Shown here piece by piece: positions 8,660-17,996 of a stretch of DNA of 64,000 nt; the first letter of the stretch is position 1, and the number at the start of each line of letters is the position of its first letter. A program made the translations under genes and the position numbers. The stretch is taken from contig NZ_JAIUFY010000005.1 of the NCBI RefSeq assembly GCF_020165855.1, positions 667,235 to 731,234 of the forward strand, given 5' to 3'. The DNA is from Celeribacter litoreus (GTDB lineage: Bacteria > Pseudomonadota > Alphaproteobacteria > Rhodobacterales > Rhodobacteraceae). Under the pieces are notes generated by a model. That model was not told where the DNA came from, made no database searches, and saw only the letters and a list, made by a program, of their open reading frames with translations.

Positions 8660-9493
8660 ATGGGCCTAACTGAAGCGATTGCAGCTATGCGAGGCGTGTT
8701 CACGCAAGCCAGACGCGTGGCGTCTGTGTCTATCGTGTTCCTTACGATCACGCCCTCGACCACTTCGGCGGCGAATGCCGGTGGCGAAGGAGCGGTCATT
8801 TTCGCGGCGGCGAGTTTGAAATCCGCACTTGATGAGATTGAAGTTCTCTATGAAGACCGGACCTCTACCGACGTGGTGCTGAGTTATGCGGGATCTTCGG
8901 CGCTCGCTCGGCAGATCGAACAGGGGGCTCCGGCAGATGTGTTTATCTCGGCCAATATGACATGGATGGATCGTCTGGAGGACAAGGGGCTCATCGTTGA
9001 GGGCACGCGCCGCGCGCTTCTTGGCAACCGACTCGTTCTCATCGGAAATGCGCAGATGGCGGGCGCCAACGGTGGAGTGCCAGCGAAAGACCCCGACTTT
9101 GAACGCCTTCTCGGGGGAGGACGGATCGCAATGGCGCTTGTCGATGCGGTGCCCGCCGGGGTTTATGGAAAAGAAGCGCTCACGTCTTTAGGTCTATGGG
9201 AAACAGCATCCCAGCGCGTGGTGCAGACGGACAATGTACGGGCGGCGCTGGCACTGGTGGCATTGGGGGCTGCCCCGCTCGGCGTCACTTACGCGAGCGA
9301 TGCCGTCGCTGATCCGCGCGTGTCCGTCCTTGCGACCTTTCCCGAGGAGACCCACACGCCAATTGAATATCCAGCGGCAGTCCTGAGCGCGGGCAAGGGC
9401 GACGCAGCCGACGATTTTCTAAGCTTCCTATCAGAGCCGGAGGCGCTTAACGTCTTTGAAGCAAACGGTTTCACCGTTCTGGGGGAGGAATGA
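8660..9493 (+). CDS. modA: ModA, periplasmic molybdate-binding protein
   Basis: This is the substrate-binding protein of the molybdate ABC importer. I favour the ATG at 8660 (277 residues) because a hydrophobic signal peptide follows (about residues 15-35, ending near TTSAANA). An upstream in-frame ATG at 8573 would add 29 unlikely residues. Family features are VIFAAASLKSALDE at the mature N-terminus, LSYAGSSALARQIEQGAPADVFISAN, and VPAGVYGKEAL. The stop overlaps modB (ATGA). The ribosome site is weak, so start choice is the least certain point. Confidence 0.92.
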   Translation: MGLTEAIAAMRGVFTQARRVASVSIVFLTITPSTTSAANAGGEGAVIFAAASLKSALDEIEVLYEDRTSTDVVLSYAGSSALARQIEQGAPADVFISANMTWMDRLEDKGLIVEGTRRALLGNRLVLIGNAQMAGANGGVPAKDPDFERLLGGGRIAMALVDAVPAGVYGKEALTSLGLWETASQRVVQTDNVRAALALVALGAAPLGVTYASDAVADPRVSVLATFPEETHTPIEYPAAVLSAGKGDAADDFLSFLSEPEALNVFEANGFTVLGEE

Positions 9494-10221
9494 GCGTCAC
9501 GGACTGGATTTCGCAGGTGATTGGCCTCGGTCCGCAAGAGGCCTTGGCAGTAAGCCTGTCGCTCAAGGTGGCGTTCTGGGCAGCGCTCTGTAGCTTGCCT
9601 GCTGCGATCCTGACCGCTTATGCGTTGGCGCGTTGGACGTTTCCGGGACGCGGATTGCTCAACGGTTTGGTCCACCTGCCTCTTATCCTGCCGCCTGTTG
9701 TAACCGGCTATCTTCTACTGCTCCTCTTGGGCCCGCAGGCGCCGGTCGGGGCCTTAATGAATTCTATCGGCATCACATTCGCATTCCGCTGGACGGGTGC
9801 GGCATTGGCAGCGGCAATCATGGGGTTTCCGTTGATGGTGCGCGCGATCCGTCTCTCGATCGAAGGCGTGGATCAACGTTTCGAAGAAGCGGGCGCCGCG
9901 TTAGGGGCGTCACCGATTGGCGTTTTCTGGCGCGTCACGTTGCCTTTAGCTTTGCCTGGCATCTTGGCTGGTGCGGTCCTCGCATTTGCCAAAGCGTTGG
10001 GAGAATTCGGTGCGACCATCACTTTCGTGTCGAACATCCCCGGTGAAACGCAAACGCTTCCGTCTGCGATCTATGCTTTCCTGCAAGTGCCGGACGGGGA
10101 GGGGGCTGCGATCCGCCTTGTGATCGTGTCGATCATTCTCGCGATGTCTGCGCTCGCGGTGTCTGAGGTTCTCGCGCGTCGTGTCGGTGCGCGACGAAGC
10201 GGGCGGGAGGGCATCCGATGA
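9490..10221 (+). CDS. modB: ModB, molybdate ABC transporter permease
   Basis: This 243-residue permease has about five or six membrane helices and the BPD_transp_1 coupling motif EAGAALGASPIGVFWRVTLP, followed by GEFGATITFVSNIPGETQTLP, a stretch characteristic of ModB. It forms the transmembrane channel with ModC as ATPase. A strong GGGGGAGGA precedes the ATG, and overlaps of four bases with modA and modC show a tightly coupled operon. Confidence 0.95.
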   Translation: MSVTDWISQVIGLGPQEALAVSLSLKVAFWAALCSLPAAILTAYALARWTFPGRGLLNGLVHLPLILPPVVTGYLLLLLLGPQAPVGALMNSIGITFAFRWTGAALAAAIMGFPLMVRAIRLSIEGVDQRFEEAGAALGASPIGVFWRVTLPLALPGILAGAVLAFAKALGEFGATITFVSNIPGETQTLPSAIYAFLQVPDGEGAAIRLVIVSIILAMSALAVSEVLARRVGARRSGREGIR

Positions 10222-11342
10222 GTCTGTCCGTTCAACTGCGCCACCACTTTGCCGACTTCGAGGTCGATCTCGCCTTTCAGGTGCCGAGTGGCATTTCCGT
10301 GATGTTCGGGCCGTCGGGGTCCGGGAAATCCACAGCCATCCGCGCGATTGCTGGTCTCATGCGGCCGACCGAGGCGCAGGTCGTGCTCGGTGATCGCATA
10401 CTCAATGACACCGCGTCGCGCAGGTTTATCGCCCCGCACAAACGACGGATCGGCACGATCTTTCAAGACGCGCGTCTGTTCCCGCATCTCTCGGTGCAAC
10501 AGAACCTCGATTTCGGAAAGCGGTATGCGCCGACGACTGTGTCCTTAGCCGAAGAGAAGCGCGTCATTGAGATGCTCGGGATTGAACACTTGCTGTCGCG
10601 ACGGCCCTCCGGCCTCTCGGGGGGAGAGGCACAGCGGGTTGCAATTGGCCGCACCTTGATCGCGCAGCCAGAGATTATCTTGGCGGACGAACCCCTTTCT
10701 GCGCTCGACGCAGCGCGGAAAGCAGAAATCCTTCCCTATTTCGAACGACTGCGGGACGAGGCGGATATCCCAATTCTCTACGTGACGCATAACCCGCTCG
10801 AAATGGCGCGGTTGGCAGATCGTGTCATCGTGCTTGAGAACGGTCGCGTGTCAGGCGAGGGGGCTGCGGTCGACATTTTGAGTGATCCTTCGGTCCTTCC
10901 TGCCGCAGCAGGTGGGGCCTTGATCGAAGCCGAAGTTGTCGAATGCCACGCCGACGGTCTCGTGGAGCTCCGCGCAGGGAGCGAGCGGTTGTTTGTGCCC
11001 GGATCGAACTGTGCAGAGGGACGCAAGCTTCGCCTGAGGGTGCCACCGCACGAAGTCATGCTTGCGACAAAGCGTCCGGAAGGGTTCTCCGCACTTAACG
11101 TGGTGGAAGGGCGCATCAAGGCGATGCACGACGTGAACGACGCGGCGGTGATGGTGTCTCTCGACACGGGCGCAGGCGCGCTATTGGCGCAGATCACGCG
11201 GAGGTCTGTGGCGGGCCTGGGACTCACGCTTGGCGCGACTTGTTACGCGGTGATCAAAACCGTCGCCATCGCGCACGACAACATGGGATTTTCCGGCCCG
11301 AACGCTGTCAAGGGCGGCCCAGTTACAACAAAAATCACATAA
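10218..11342 (+). CDS. modC: ModC, molybdate ABC transporter ATPase
   Basis: This 374-residue ATPase has Walker A GPSGSGKST (about residue 31), a Q-loop at IGTIFQDARLFPHL, signature LSGGEAQRVAIGR and Walker B IILADEPLSALD, then a switch histidine in YVTHNPLEM. The C-terminal third (from about residue 290) is a TOBE/Mop-like domain that binds oxyanion, as usual for ModC. It powers molybdate import for Mo-cofactor enzymes. It is the last gene of modABC. Confidence 0.95.
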   Translation: MSLSVQLRHHFADFEVDLAFQVPSGISVMFGPSGSGKSTAIRAIAGLMRPTEAQVVLGDRILNDTASRRFIAPHKRRIGTIFQDARLFPHLSVQQNLDFGKRYAPTTVSLAEEKRVIEMLGIEHLLSRRPSGLSGGEAQRVAIGRTLIAQPEIILADEPLSALDAARKAEILPYFERLRDEADIPILYVTHNPLEMARLADRVIVLENGRVSGEGAAVDILSDPSVLPAAAGGALIEAEVVECHADGLVELRAGSERLFVPGSNCAEGRKLRLRVPPHEVMLATKRPEGFSALNVVEGRIKAMHDVNDAAVMVSLDTGAGALLAQITRRSVAGLGLTLGATCYAVIKTVAIAHDNMGFSGPNAVKGGPVTTKIT

Positions 11343-11413
11343 CCGCGACAGAATAGGGAATTCCTGTGAATTTATAATGAGCTTATACTTGTGTTTATAG
11401 CGAAAGTTGCTAC

Positions 11414-11435
11414 ATATGCAAAAAAATGAATATTA
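11414..11435 (+). promoter_or_regulatory. Second copy of the AT-rich element, upstream of RND operon
   Basis: It starts with the same 11 bases (ATATGCAAAAA) as the element before the sulfide:quinone oxidoreductase gene and matches it at 19 of 22 positions. It overlaps the left arm of the adjacent inverted repeat by a few bases and lies 35 bases before the start codon. A common regulator of both operons is the simplest inference. Confidence 0.45.
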
Positions 11436-11449
11436 GGCAGCCGCCTAAT
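11432..11449 (+). promoter_or_regulatory. Perfect inverted repeat, likely operator of RND operon
   Basis: ATTAGGC-AGCC-GCCTAAT is a perfect seven-base inverted repeat with a four-base centre, 21 bases before the start codon of the membrane-fusion protein gene. The size and place fit a dimeric repressor such as a TetR or ArsR protein. No regulator gene is adjacent. Confidence 0.6.
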
Positions 11450-11470
11450 CGCTAGACATACGAGGTCCTT

Positions 11471-12457
11471 ATGCGCCGCGCCCATCTGCTCTCATGCCTG
11501 CTTTTGCCCGGAACTGTGATGGCGGCTTTGCCCGCAGTTTCCGAAGAATTGACCATCACCACACAGACCGTGACCGAATGGAAGCCGGTCTACGCGGAGG
11601 TCGAAACCCGTGATCAGGTGCCCGCGCGCGCGCGGATCGGCGGGACGATCACGACGCTCGACGTGAGTGAAGGGGACATTGTTGAAGCGGGCCAACGTGT
11701 CGCGCTGATTGAAGATACCAAACTTCTCTTCCAGATCGAGGGCATCGACGCGCAACTCGACGCCTACAACTCGCAGCTTGAAAAAGCACGGGATGATCTG
11801 ACGCGCGGCGAGTCTCTCGCTGACCGCGGCGTGATCTCCACCTCAAGCCTGCAGGCGCTCCAAACCAACGTGACTGTTCTCGAAGGGCAGATCACTGCGC
11901 TTCAATCCAACCGTCAGGTCGTCGCACGCCAGATCGAAGAGGGGCAAGTTCTCGCACCCGAAGCCGGTGTTGTGATTGATGTGCCGGTCGCTAAGGGTGC
12001 GGTCATCATGGCCGGTGAAAATGTCGCGACGGTCGCCTCCGGTGGCGCCTATCTGCGTCTCGGCGTATCCGAACGCTATGCCCGCGATCTCGCGGAAGGC
12101 GACAAGATCGAGATTTCCGAGGATGGCGAGACCCGTGAAGGCACCCTCGCGAAAATCTATCCGCTGATCCAGAGCGGCCGCGTCGAAGCAGACGTCGAAG
12201 TCGAAGGCATCGACGCGAGCTTTGTCGGTCGCCGTGTGCAGGTCCGCCTGCCGGTCGGGACACGTGACGCGCTCCTCGTGCCGGAAACTGCGTTGAGCAA
12301 ATCCGGCGGGCTCGATTTCGTCACCATCGTGAGCCACGGACACGAAGCAGAACATGTGGTCGTGCCCGGCAATACGGTGATTATGGACGGCGAAGCCTAT
12401 GTTGAAATCCTGAGCGGCCTGTCCGCCGGCGATGTGGTGGTGACATCTCATGAATAA
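11471..12457 (+). CDS. RND efflux periplasmic adaptor (membrane fusion protein)
   Basis: This 328-residue HlyD/AcrA-family adaptor has a signal peptide (about residues 1-25), a split lipoyl/barrel-sandwich domain (around 47-75 and 155-185), a short coiled-coil hairpin between (about 88-150) and beta-barrel and membrane-proximal domains after. It links the RND pump in the next gene to an outer-membrane channel, probably a TolC-like protein encoded elsewhere. The stop codon overlaps the pump start by eight bases. Substrate cannot be read from it; the regulatory link to sulfide oxidation is discussed under findings. Confidence 0.9.
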   Translation: MRRAHLLSCLLLPGTVMAALPAVSEELTITTQTVTEWKPVYAEVETRDQVPARARIGGTITTLDVSEGDIVEAGQRVALIEDTKLLFQIEGIDAQLDAYNSQLEKARDDLTRGESLADRGVISTSSLQALQTNVTVLEGQITALQSNRQVVARQIEEGQVLAPEAGVVIDVPVAKGAVIMAGENVATVASGGAYLRLGVSERYARDLAEGDKIEISEDGETREGTLAKIYPLIQSGRVEADVEVEGIDASFVGRRVQVRLPVGTRDALLVPETALSKSGGLDFVTIVSHGHEAEHVVVPGNTVIMDGEAYVEILSGLSAGDVVVTSHE

Positions 12458-15400
12458 TCCACATGGACCAACGGGCGCGCTCGGCATTGCCGGACGTCTG
12501 ACCCGCGCATTCATCCTCTCCCCTCTCACCCCGCTGTTCCTGATGGCCTCGCTTGCCGTGGGCCTCATCGCGCTCGGCGCTCTGCCGCGCGAGGAAGAGC
12601 CGCAAATCTCAGTTCCTCTCGTGGATATCCACGTGGAGACACCGGGTCTGAAGGCTCAGGACGGATTGAAGCTCGTTACAGAACCCCTTGAAACCATTGT
12701 GAAGGGCATCGACGAGGTTGAGCACGTCTATTCCGACAGCCGCGATGATCACGTCATGGTCACCGCGCGTTTCGAAGTCGGCGTTCCGTCAGAAACCGCC
12801 ATCGTCCGCGTTCGCGACCGGATCATGGCCAACCTCGACCGTCTGCCGGTCGGCATTGCCGAACCGCTCGTGGTCGGGCGCGGGATCAACGACGTGGCGA
12901 TTGTCGCGCTGACATTTAGCCCGTCCGAGGATCACCCCGAAATGACCGCCGCCGACCTGACGCGGATCGTCAAAGAAGTGGAGGTGCGTCTCGCGCAGAT
13001 CGAAAACGTCGGTTTGACCTACGTCATCGGTGGCACCGAAGAGGCGCTCCGCGTGGCGCCCGATCCGGAAAAACTCGCGCTCTATGGCATCACGCTGCAG
13101 CAGCTCGCTGGGAAAGTGCAGGGTGCAAACTCCGCGAGCCCCGCTGGCCTTCTGCGTGACGGGGGTGAACAGATCGGCCTGATCGTGGGTGAAACCCTCA
13201 CGACGCCGGAAGAAATCGGCAATCTCGAACTCATCGCGCGCGATGGTCGTACTGTCTATGTGCGCGACGTAGCTGATGTCGACTTTGTGCAAGACCTTGA
13301 TGAGCACCACGTTGCGACCTTGACCCGCGCAGGTGCGCATGATGCCGCTGAGGGGGAACATGGTGAGGTTGATCTCGACGCCGAAGTTATCCGTCGCCCC
13401 GCCGTGACCCTCGCCATCGCCAAGCGCGCAGGCGCGAACGCGGTGATCGTGGCCGAGGAAATTCTCAGCCGTGTCGAAGGCATGGAAGGCTCGATCATTC
13501 CCGAGAGCGTCGACATCGAAATCACCCGTGACTACGGTGAGACTGCGAACGAGAAAGCGAACGAGCTACTCTTCCACCTTGGCCTTGCAACGGTGTCCAT
13601 CGTGATCCTCGTTCTGCTGGCCATTGGTTGGCGTGAGGCGGTCGTTGTGGCTATCGTCATTCCGGTAACGATCCTGCTGACCCTCTTCGCGTCTTATATC
13701 ATGGGCTACACGCTCAACCGTGTGTCGCTCTTCGCGTTGATCTTCTCCATCGGTATTCTCGTCGATGACGCCATCGTGGTGATCGAGAATATCGCGCGCC
13801 ATTGGGGTATGAAGAAGCCCGGTCAGAACCGGTTTGGTGCGGCTGTGGCGGCTGTGGCAGAGGTCGGGAATCCGACGATTGTCGCAACGCTCACGGTTGT
13901 GGTGGCCCTTCTGCCAATGCTCTTCGTGTCCGGCTTGATGGGGCCCTACATGTCGCCCATTCCGGCGAACGCGTCTGCTGCGATGATCTTCTCCTTCTTC
14001 GTGGCTGTGATGATAACCCCGTGGCTGATGCTCAAGATCGCGGGCCGTGCGGAGCTTCATCACGACGATGATCATGACGGTATGCCCGGTGGCAAGCTTG
14101 GTAAATTCTACGCCAAGGTTGCGGCTCCGATCCTGAAATCGAAACGCATTGCGTGGATGTTCCTGATCGCAGTGATCGTGCTCTCTTTTGGGTCCCTCGG
14201 TGCGCTTTACACGAAGGACGTGACCGTCAAGCTGCTGCCGTTCGACAACAAATCTGAACTGGCCGTCATGCTTGACCTGCCGGAGGGCTCTTCGGTCGAG
14301 GCGACAGACGCGATAGCCCAAGCAGCTGCGCGCATTGCTATGACCATGCCGGAGGTCGTATCCGCACAGACCCATGCGGGCACCCCTGCAGCCTTCAACT
14401 TCAACGGTCTGGTGCGCCACTACTACCTGCGCCAGAATCCGGAGATGGGCGAGGTTCAACTCAAGCTGCTGCCGAAACACAGCCGTGAGCGCACGTCGCA
14501 TGACATCGCCCTCGAACTGCGCGAGATGCTGAGCGAAGGCATTGATGTGCCGCCAGGGACCTCGATGAAAGTGGTCGAACCGCCGCCCGGTCCGCCGGTG
14601 ATTGCGACACTGCTCGCCGAGATTTACGGTCCTGACGGAGAAACCCGTCGCGCCGTGGCCGGTAAAGTCCGCGAAGCCTTCGAGAACGTCGACTACATCG
14701 TCGATACGGACGACAACTTCGGGGTGCAGGCACGTCGAGTGCGCGCTGAGATGAAGCCGTCAGATCTGAACTTCTATCAGGTCTCTGAATCTGACGCCGC
14801 CCAAACCCTGCAACTGCTGAACAGCTATAGCACGGTTGGGTATTCGCACCGCGGCGAAGGCCGTCGTCCGATCCCGATTGTGATCGGTCGCGACAAATCC
14901 GACCGCGTTCTGGACGCGACGGCTATGTCGACGCCTGTGCCGGCCAACGCCTTGCCTGGTGGTCGGGGTGTGGTTGAGCTCGGCGATGTGGTTGAGCTGA
15001 CTGAAGAGCAGACCTCTTTCCCGATCTTCCGTCACAACGGCTATGACGTCGTGATGGTGCAGGCGGAACTCGCCGGTCGGTTCGAAGCGCCGCTCTATGG
15101 GATGCTGGCCGTCGCCGACGAACTCGACGCCATGGATTGGCCGGAAGGCATGAAGCCGGAGATTTCGCTCCATGGTCAACCGCTTGAGACAGACACGCCT
15201 GTTCTCTTGTGGGATGGCGAGTGGGAGGTCACGTGGGTGACGTTCCGTGATATGGGGGCCGCCTTCGGTGTTGCCCTGCTCGGGATCTACATCCTCGTGG
15301 TGGCGCAGTTCGGGTCCTTCCGTCTGCCGCTCGTGATCCTGACGCCGGTTCCGCTCACCTTCCTCGGGATCATGATTGGTCACTGGCTGTTTGGCGCGCC

Positions 15401-15713
15401 GTTCTCGGCCACGTCGATGATCGGGTTTATCGCGCTCGCAGGTATCATCGTGCGGAACTCGATCCTGCTCGTAGACTTCATTCGTAATGCGGATGACGAG
15501 GGCAAGGTGACGACCGAGATATTGTTGGAGGCCGGTGCAACACGTTTCAAACCGATCCTGCTCACTGCGATCGCGGCGATGATTGGGGCGGCTGTGATCC
15601 TGGCTGACCCGATCTTCCAGGGTCTGGCGATCTCGCTCCTGTTCGGTCTGCTGTCTTCGACGGCTCTGACCGTGCTGGTGATCCCCGCCATCTACCGCAT
15701 CTTCAAGATGTGA
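12450..15713 (+). CDS. RND-family efflux pump, inner-membrane transporter
   Basis: This 1087-residue protein has the two-fold repeated RND layout: one helix, a large periplasmic loop (about residues 60-360), six helices, then the same again. Proton-relay features are in TM4 (GILVDDAIVVIENI, two aspartates). PREEEPQISVPLVDI near residue 48 is typical of the hydrophobe/amphiphile efflux branch with low resemblance to AcrB proper. A cytosolic loop between TM6 and the second half carries a His/Asp cluster (HHDDDHDG, about 537-544). It works with the upstream adaptor. A strong terminator follows. The substrate is unknown. Confidence 0.92.
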   Translation: MNNPHGPTGALGIAGRLTRAFILSPLTPLFLMASLAVGLIALGALPREEEPQISVPLVDIHVETPGLKAQDGLKLVTEPLETIVKGIDEVEHVYSDSRDDHVMVTARFEVGVPSETAIVRVRDRIMANLDRLPVGIAEPLVVGRGINDVAIVALTFSPSEDHPEMTAADLTRIVKEVEVRLAQIENVGLTYVIGGTEEALRVAPDPEKLALYGITLQQLAGKVQGANSASPAGLLRDGGEQIGLIVGETLTTPEEIGNLELIARDGRTVYVRDVADVDFVQDLDEHHVATLTRAGAHDAAEGEHGEVDLDAEVIRRPAVTLAIAKRAGANAVIVAEEILSRVEGMEGSIIPESVDIEITRDYGETANEKANELLFHLGLATVSIVILVLLAIGWREAVVVAIVIPVTILLTLFASYIMGYTLNRVSLFALIFSIGILVDDAIVVIENIARHWGMKKPGQNRFGAAVAAVAEVGNPTIVATLTVVVALLPMLFVSGLMGPYMSPIPANASAAMIFSFFVAVMITPWLMLKIAGRAELHHDDDHDGMPGGKLGKFYAKVAAPILKSKRIAWMFLIAVIVLSFGSLGALYTKDVTVKLLPFDNKSELAVMLDLPEGSSVEATDAIAQAAARIAMTMPEVVSAQTHAGTPAAFNFNGLVRHYYLRQNPEMGEVQLKLLPKHSRERTSHDIALELREMLSEGIDVPPGTSMKVVEPPPGPPVIATLLAEIYGPDGETRRAVAGKVREAFENVDYIVDTDDNFGVQARRVRAEMKPSDLNFYQVSESDAAQTLQLLNSYSTVGYSHRGEGRRPIPIVIGRDKSDRVLDATAMSTPVPANALPGGRGVVELGDVVELTEEQTSFPIFRHNGYDVVMVQAELAGRFEAPLYGMLAVADELDAMDWPEGMKPEISLHGQPLETDTPVLLWDGEWEVTWVTFRDMGAAFGVALLGIYILVVAQFGSFRLPLVILTPVPLTFLGIMIGHWLFGAPFSATSMIGFIALAGIIVRNSILLVDFIRNADDEGKVTTEILLEAGATRFKPILLTAIAAMIGAAVILADPIFQGLAISLLFGLLSSTALTVLVIPAIYRIFKM

Positions 15714-15737
15714 GTTTTGGGGGACATAAAAGCAGAG

Positions 15738-15762
15738 AAGGGGGCGGTGACGCCCCCTTTTT
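15738..15762 (+). terminator. Rho-independent terminator after RND operon
   Basis: AAGGGGGCG-GTGA-CGCCCCCTT is a perfect nine-base-pair stem with a tetraloop running into TTTTT. It lies between convergent genes and may also slow transcription from the chemoreceptor gene on the other strand. Confidence 0.93.
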
Positions 15763-15769
15763 ATTGAGC

Positions 15770-17845
15770 TTACGCACTGCGGAGCGTGCGTTGCGGTGTC
15801 GCGGCCGTTCGCGCGGTCGGCTCTGTCAGCGCAAAGAAGGCCAACTCCTGCTCCATGGCGAGGATGTTGCTCCTCAGGTTGACCGTTGCGGCGTTGGTTT
15901 CCTCGGACATGGCCGCATTCTGTTGGGTCGTTTGGTCGAGTTGGTTGACCGCCGTGCTCAACTCACCGAGGCCCGTTGCCTGCTCTGTCGTAGAGGTTGC
16001 GACCTGCGCGACGCCCTCATGAATCCGCTCCATCACCGTCTGGATTCGTGCAAGCGCTGTGCCAGCCTCCCGCACCAGAGCCACGCCGCCGGACACTTGC
16101 TGGTTGGAGGTGCTGATTAGCGTGGCGATCTCGCGGGCGGCCTCGGAGGACCGTTGCGCGAGGGCCCGCACCTCGGAGGCGACGACGGCAAACCCGCGCC
16201 CGGCTTCCCCCGCCCGCGCGGCTTCGACACCCGCATTGAGGGCGAGAAGGTTGGTCTGGAACGCGATGTCGTCGATGACGCTTGTGATGGAGGCAACCTG
16301 TTTCGAGGATGTTTCGATCTCGTCCATGGCGTTCACTGCGCGCTCCACGACGTCTCCGGCCTGCACCGTGTGGTCCTTCGCTTCGTTCGAGCGGCGCTGA
16401 ACTTCGCCTGCGGTATTCGCGACGCCCTTCACCGAGGCGACCAACTCATCAAGCGCCGCAGCACTTTCTTCGAGCGTCGCGGCCTGTTGCTCCGTCCGAC
16501 GCGCCAGATCGTTTGTGGCCTGCTCAATCGCCTCGGATTCGCCGCGCAGGATACCAGCGCCATCGGTGATCCCACCAAGCGTTTCCTTGAGCTTTTGTTG
16601 CGCACTGTTGAAGTCGAGTCGCAGCGTGTCGAATTCGTCGAGATGTGTGGTGATGTCTTGCGAGAGGTCGCCGCGCGTTAAGGCCTCCAGCCCCATTTTC
16701 AGCGTATCCACCGTGACACGATAGATCGTTGTATCCACAGCAAATTTGACGATCTTGACCACATCGCCTGCGGCATTTCGGATCGGGTTGTAGCTCGCGC
16801 GGATGGTGACACGTTTGCCCGCTTTGCCGATGCGCTCGAAGTCACCGCTCATGGTTTCGCCAGCGCGCAGGCCTTTCCAGAATTCTGTATAGGCCTCGGT
16901 CCGCGTGAACTCCGGATCGACGAACATGCTATGGTGCTTGCCGACGATCTCTTTCTCTGTGTAGCCAAGCGCCTCGCAGAAAATATCGTTCGCGCGGACC
17001 ACGGTTCCGTCCGGTTTGAATTCGATGACGGCCTGAATTTTCTGGATGGCGTCAAGCTGCCCGCGCGCGTCCGCCTCTAGGTTCTTCGCCGCCGTAATGT
17101 CGAAGGCGTATTTTACCACTTTGAAGGGTTGGCCCTCTGGGTCGATGAGAGTCTCATAGGTCGATTGTAGCCAGAGGGTATCGCCGTTCTTGGCAAGGCG
17201 TCTCACCTGTCCGGTCTCGGAACTGCCTTTCGCGAGTTTTGACCAAAACTCTGCATAGGCGGGGGAGTTCGCCTCGCTCGGTGGCACGAACATCCGGTGA
17301 TGTTTGCCGCGGATTTCGTCCAGCGAATATCCGGTCGCTTTCAGGAACGGTGCGTTCGCATAGAGGATGTGGCCGGAGAGGTCGAATTCCACGTAGACCA
17401 TCGTGCGTTTGATCGCGTCCTCTTTGGACCGGTTTTCCCGCCGCTTGAGGTGCATGCGGGAAATCTCGCGTGCGATCACGAAGATGGCGTTGATCTCCCC
17501 CTTGTCATCGCGTCCAGGTGCGTAGGTGGTGTCGAGCCAGATTTCCTTTCCGTCACTGGTAAGGCGCGGGACGATGAGTTTTTGCACTTCTCCGGAAAGG
17601 ATCTTTTTCCAGAGTGTGTCAGTCTCCACGAAGTCCTTTTTACGGACGAGCGTCTTATAGCGCTTTCCGACGACTTCCTCTGCCTGATAGCCGTAGATGT
17701 CACAGAATGCGTCGTTGACTGCCTCGATGGTGCCATCGGGGAAGCACGAAATCAGTATATGGGTGCTGTCCAAAGCCGTCCCGAGGGCGTTGACGTGACG
17801 GACGTGGGGCGGCGTCTCAGGCTGGGGTTTCCGAAATGCGAACAT
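15770..17845 (-). CDS. Soluble methyl-accepting chemotaxis protein with three PAS domains
   Basis: This 691-residue receptor lacks membrane helices. Three PAS domains lie at about residues 20-135, 145-255 and 265-375, each with the PAS-PAC pattern (for example [20 protein letters not shown]). A HAMP-like segment (about 380-435) and the MCP signalling domain follow. The hairpin tip that binds CheA/CheW is recognisable ([24 protein letters not shown]). It is probably a cytoplasmic sensor of redox or ligands through PAS-bound cofactors, signalling to CheA. No che genes are in the window, so it is an unlinked receptor. Confidence 0.92.
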   Translation of the reverse strand: MFAFRKPQPETPPHVRHVNALGTALDSTHILISCFPDGTIEAVNDAFCDIYGYQAEEVVGKRYKTLVRKKDFVETDTLWKKILSGEVQKLIVPRLTSDGKEIWLDTTYAPGRDDKGEINAIFVIAREISRMHLKRRENRSKEDAIKRTMVYVEFDLSGHILYANAPFLKATGYSLDEIRGKHHRMFVPPSEANSPAYAEFWSKLAKGSSETGQVRRLAKNGDTLWLQSTYETLIDPEGQPFKVVKYAFDITAAKNLEADARGQLDAIQKIQAVIEFKPDGTVVRANDIFCEALGYTEKEIVGKHHSMFVDPEFTRTEAYTEFWKGLRAGETMSGDFERIGKAGKRVTIRASYNPIRNAAGDVVKIVKFAVDTTIYRVTVDTLKMGLEALTRGDLSQDITTHLDEFDTLRLDFNSAQQKLKETLGGITDGAGILRGESEAIEQATNDLARRTEQQAATLEESAAALDELVASVKGVANTAGEVQRRSNEAKDHTVQAGDVVERAVNAMDEIETSSKQVASITSVIDDIAFQTNLLALNAGVEAARAGEAGRGFAVVASEVRALAQRSSEAAREIATLISTSNQQVSGGVALVREAGTALARIQTVMERIHEGVAQVATSTTEQATGLGELSTAVNQLDQTTQQNAAMSEETNAATVNLRSNILAMEQELAFFALTEPTARTAATPQRTLRSA

Positions 17846-17878
17846 AGTGGCTTTCCATTGACTGCAATGGGGTCACAC

Positions 17879-17890
17879 TAGAGCGCTCTA
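17879..17890 (-). promoter_or_regulatory. Perfect 12-bp palindrome upstream of chemoreceptor gene
   Basis: TAGAGCGCTCTA is self-complementary and lies 33 bases upstream of the chemoreceptor start on the minus strand, where promoter or operator sites would be. The cognate factor is unknown. Confidence 0.4.
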
Positions 17891-17945
17891 CTTACTGATT
17901 GCTTAAGCGAAGTCGGCGATCTTCACTTTGTTCGGAGACGAAATG

Positions 17946-17971
17946 AAAAAAGAGCGCCCGAGGGCGCTCTT
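17946..17971 (-). terminator. Rho-independent terminator of icd (minus strand)
   Basis: AAGAGCGCC-CGAG-GGCGCTCTT is a perfect nine-base-pair stem flanked on the left by AAAAA, which reads TTTTT on the minus strand after the hairpin. It lies 25 bases past the icd stop. Confidence 0.92.
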
Positions 17972-17996
17972 CTCATGGTCTGATGTCAGAAGCTGA

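Noticed and set aside
13566..14501. 311-codon frame on the minus strand
   Set aside because: It is antisense to the RND pump membrane and periplasmic region and His/Arg-rich, a shadow frame.
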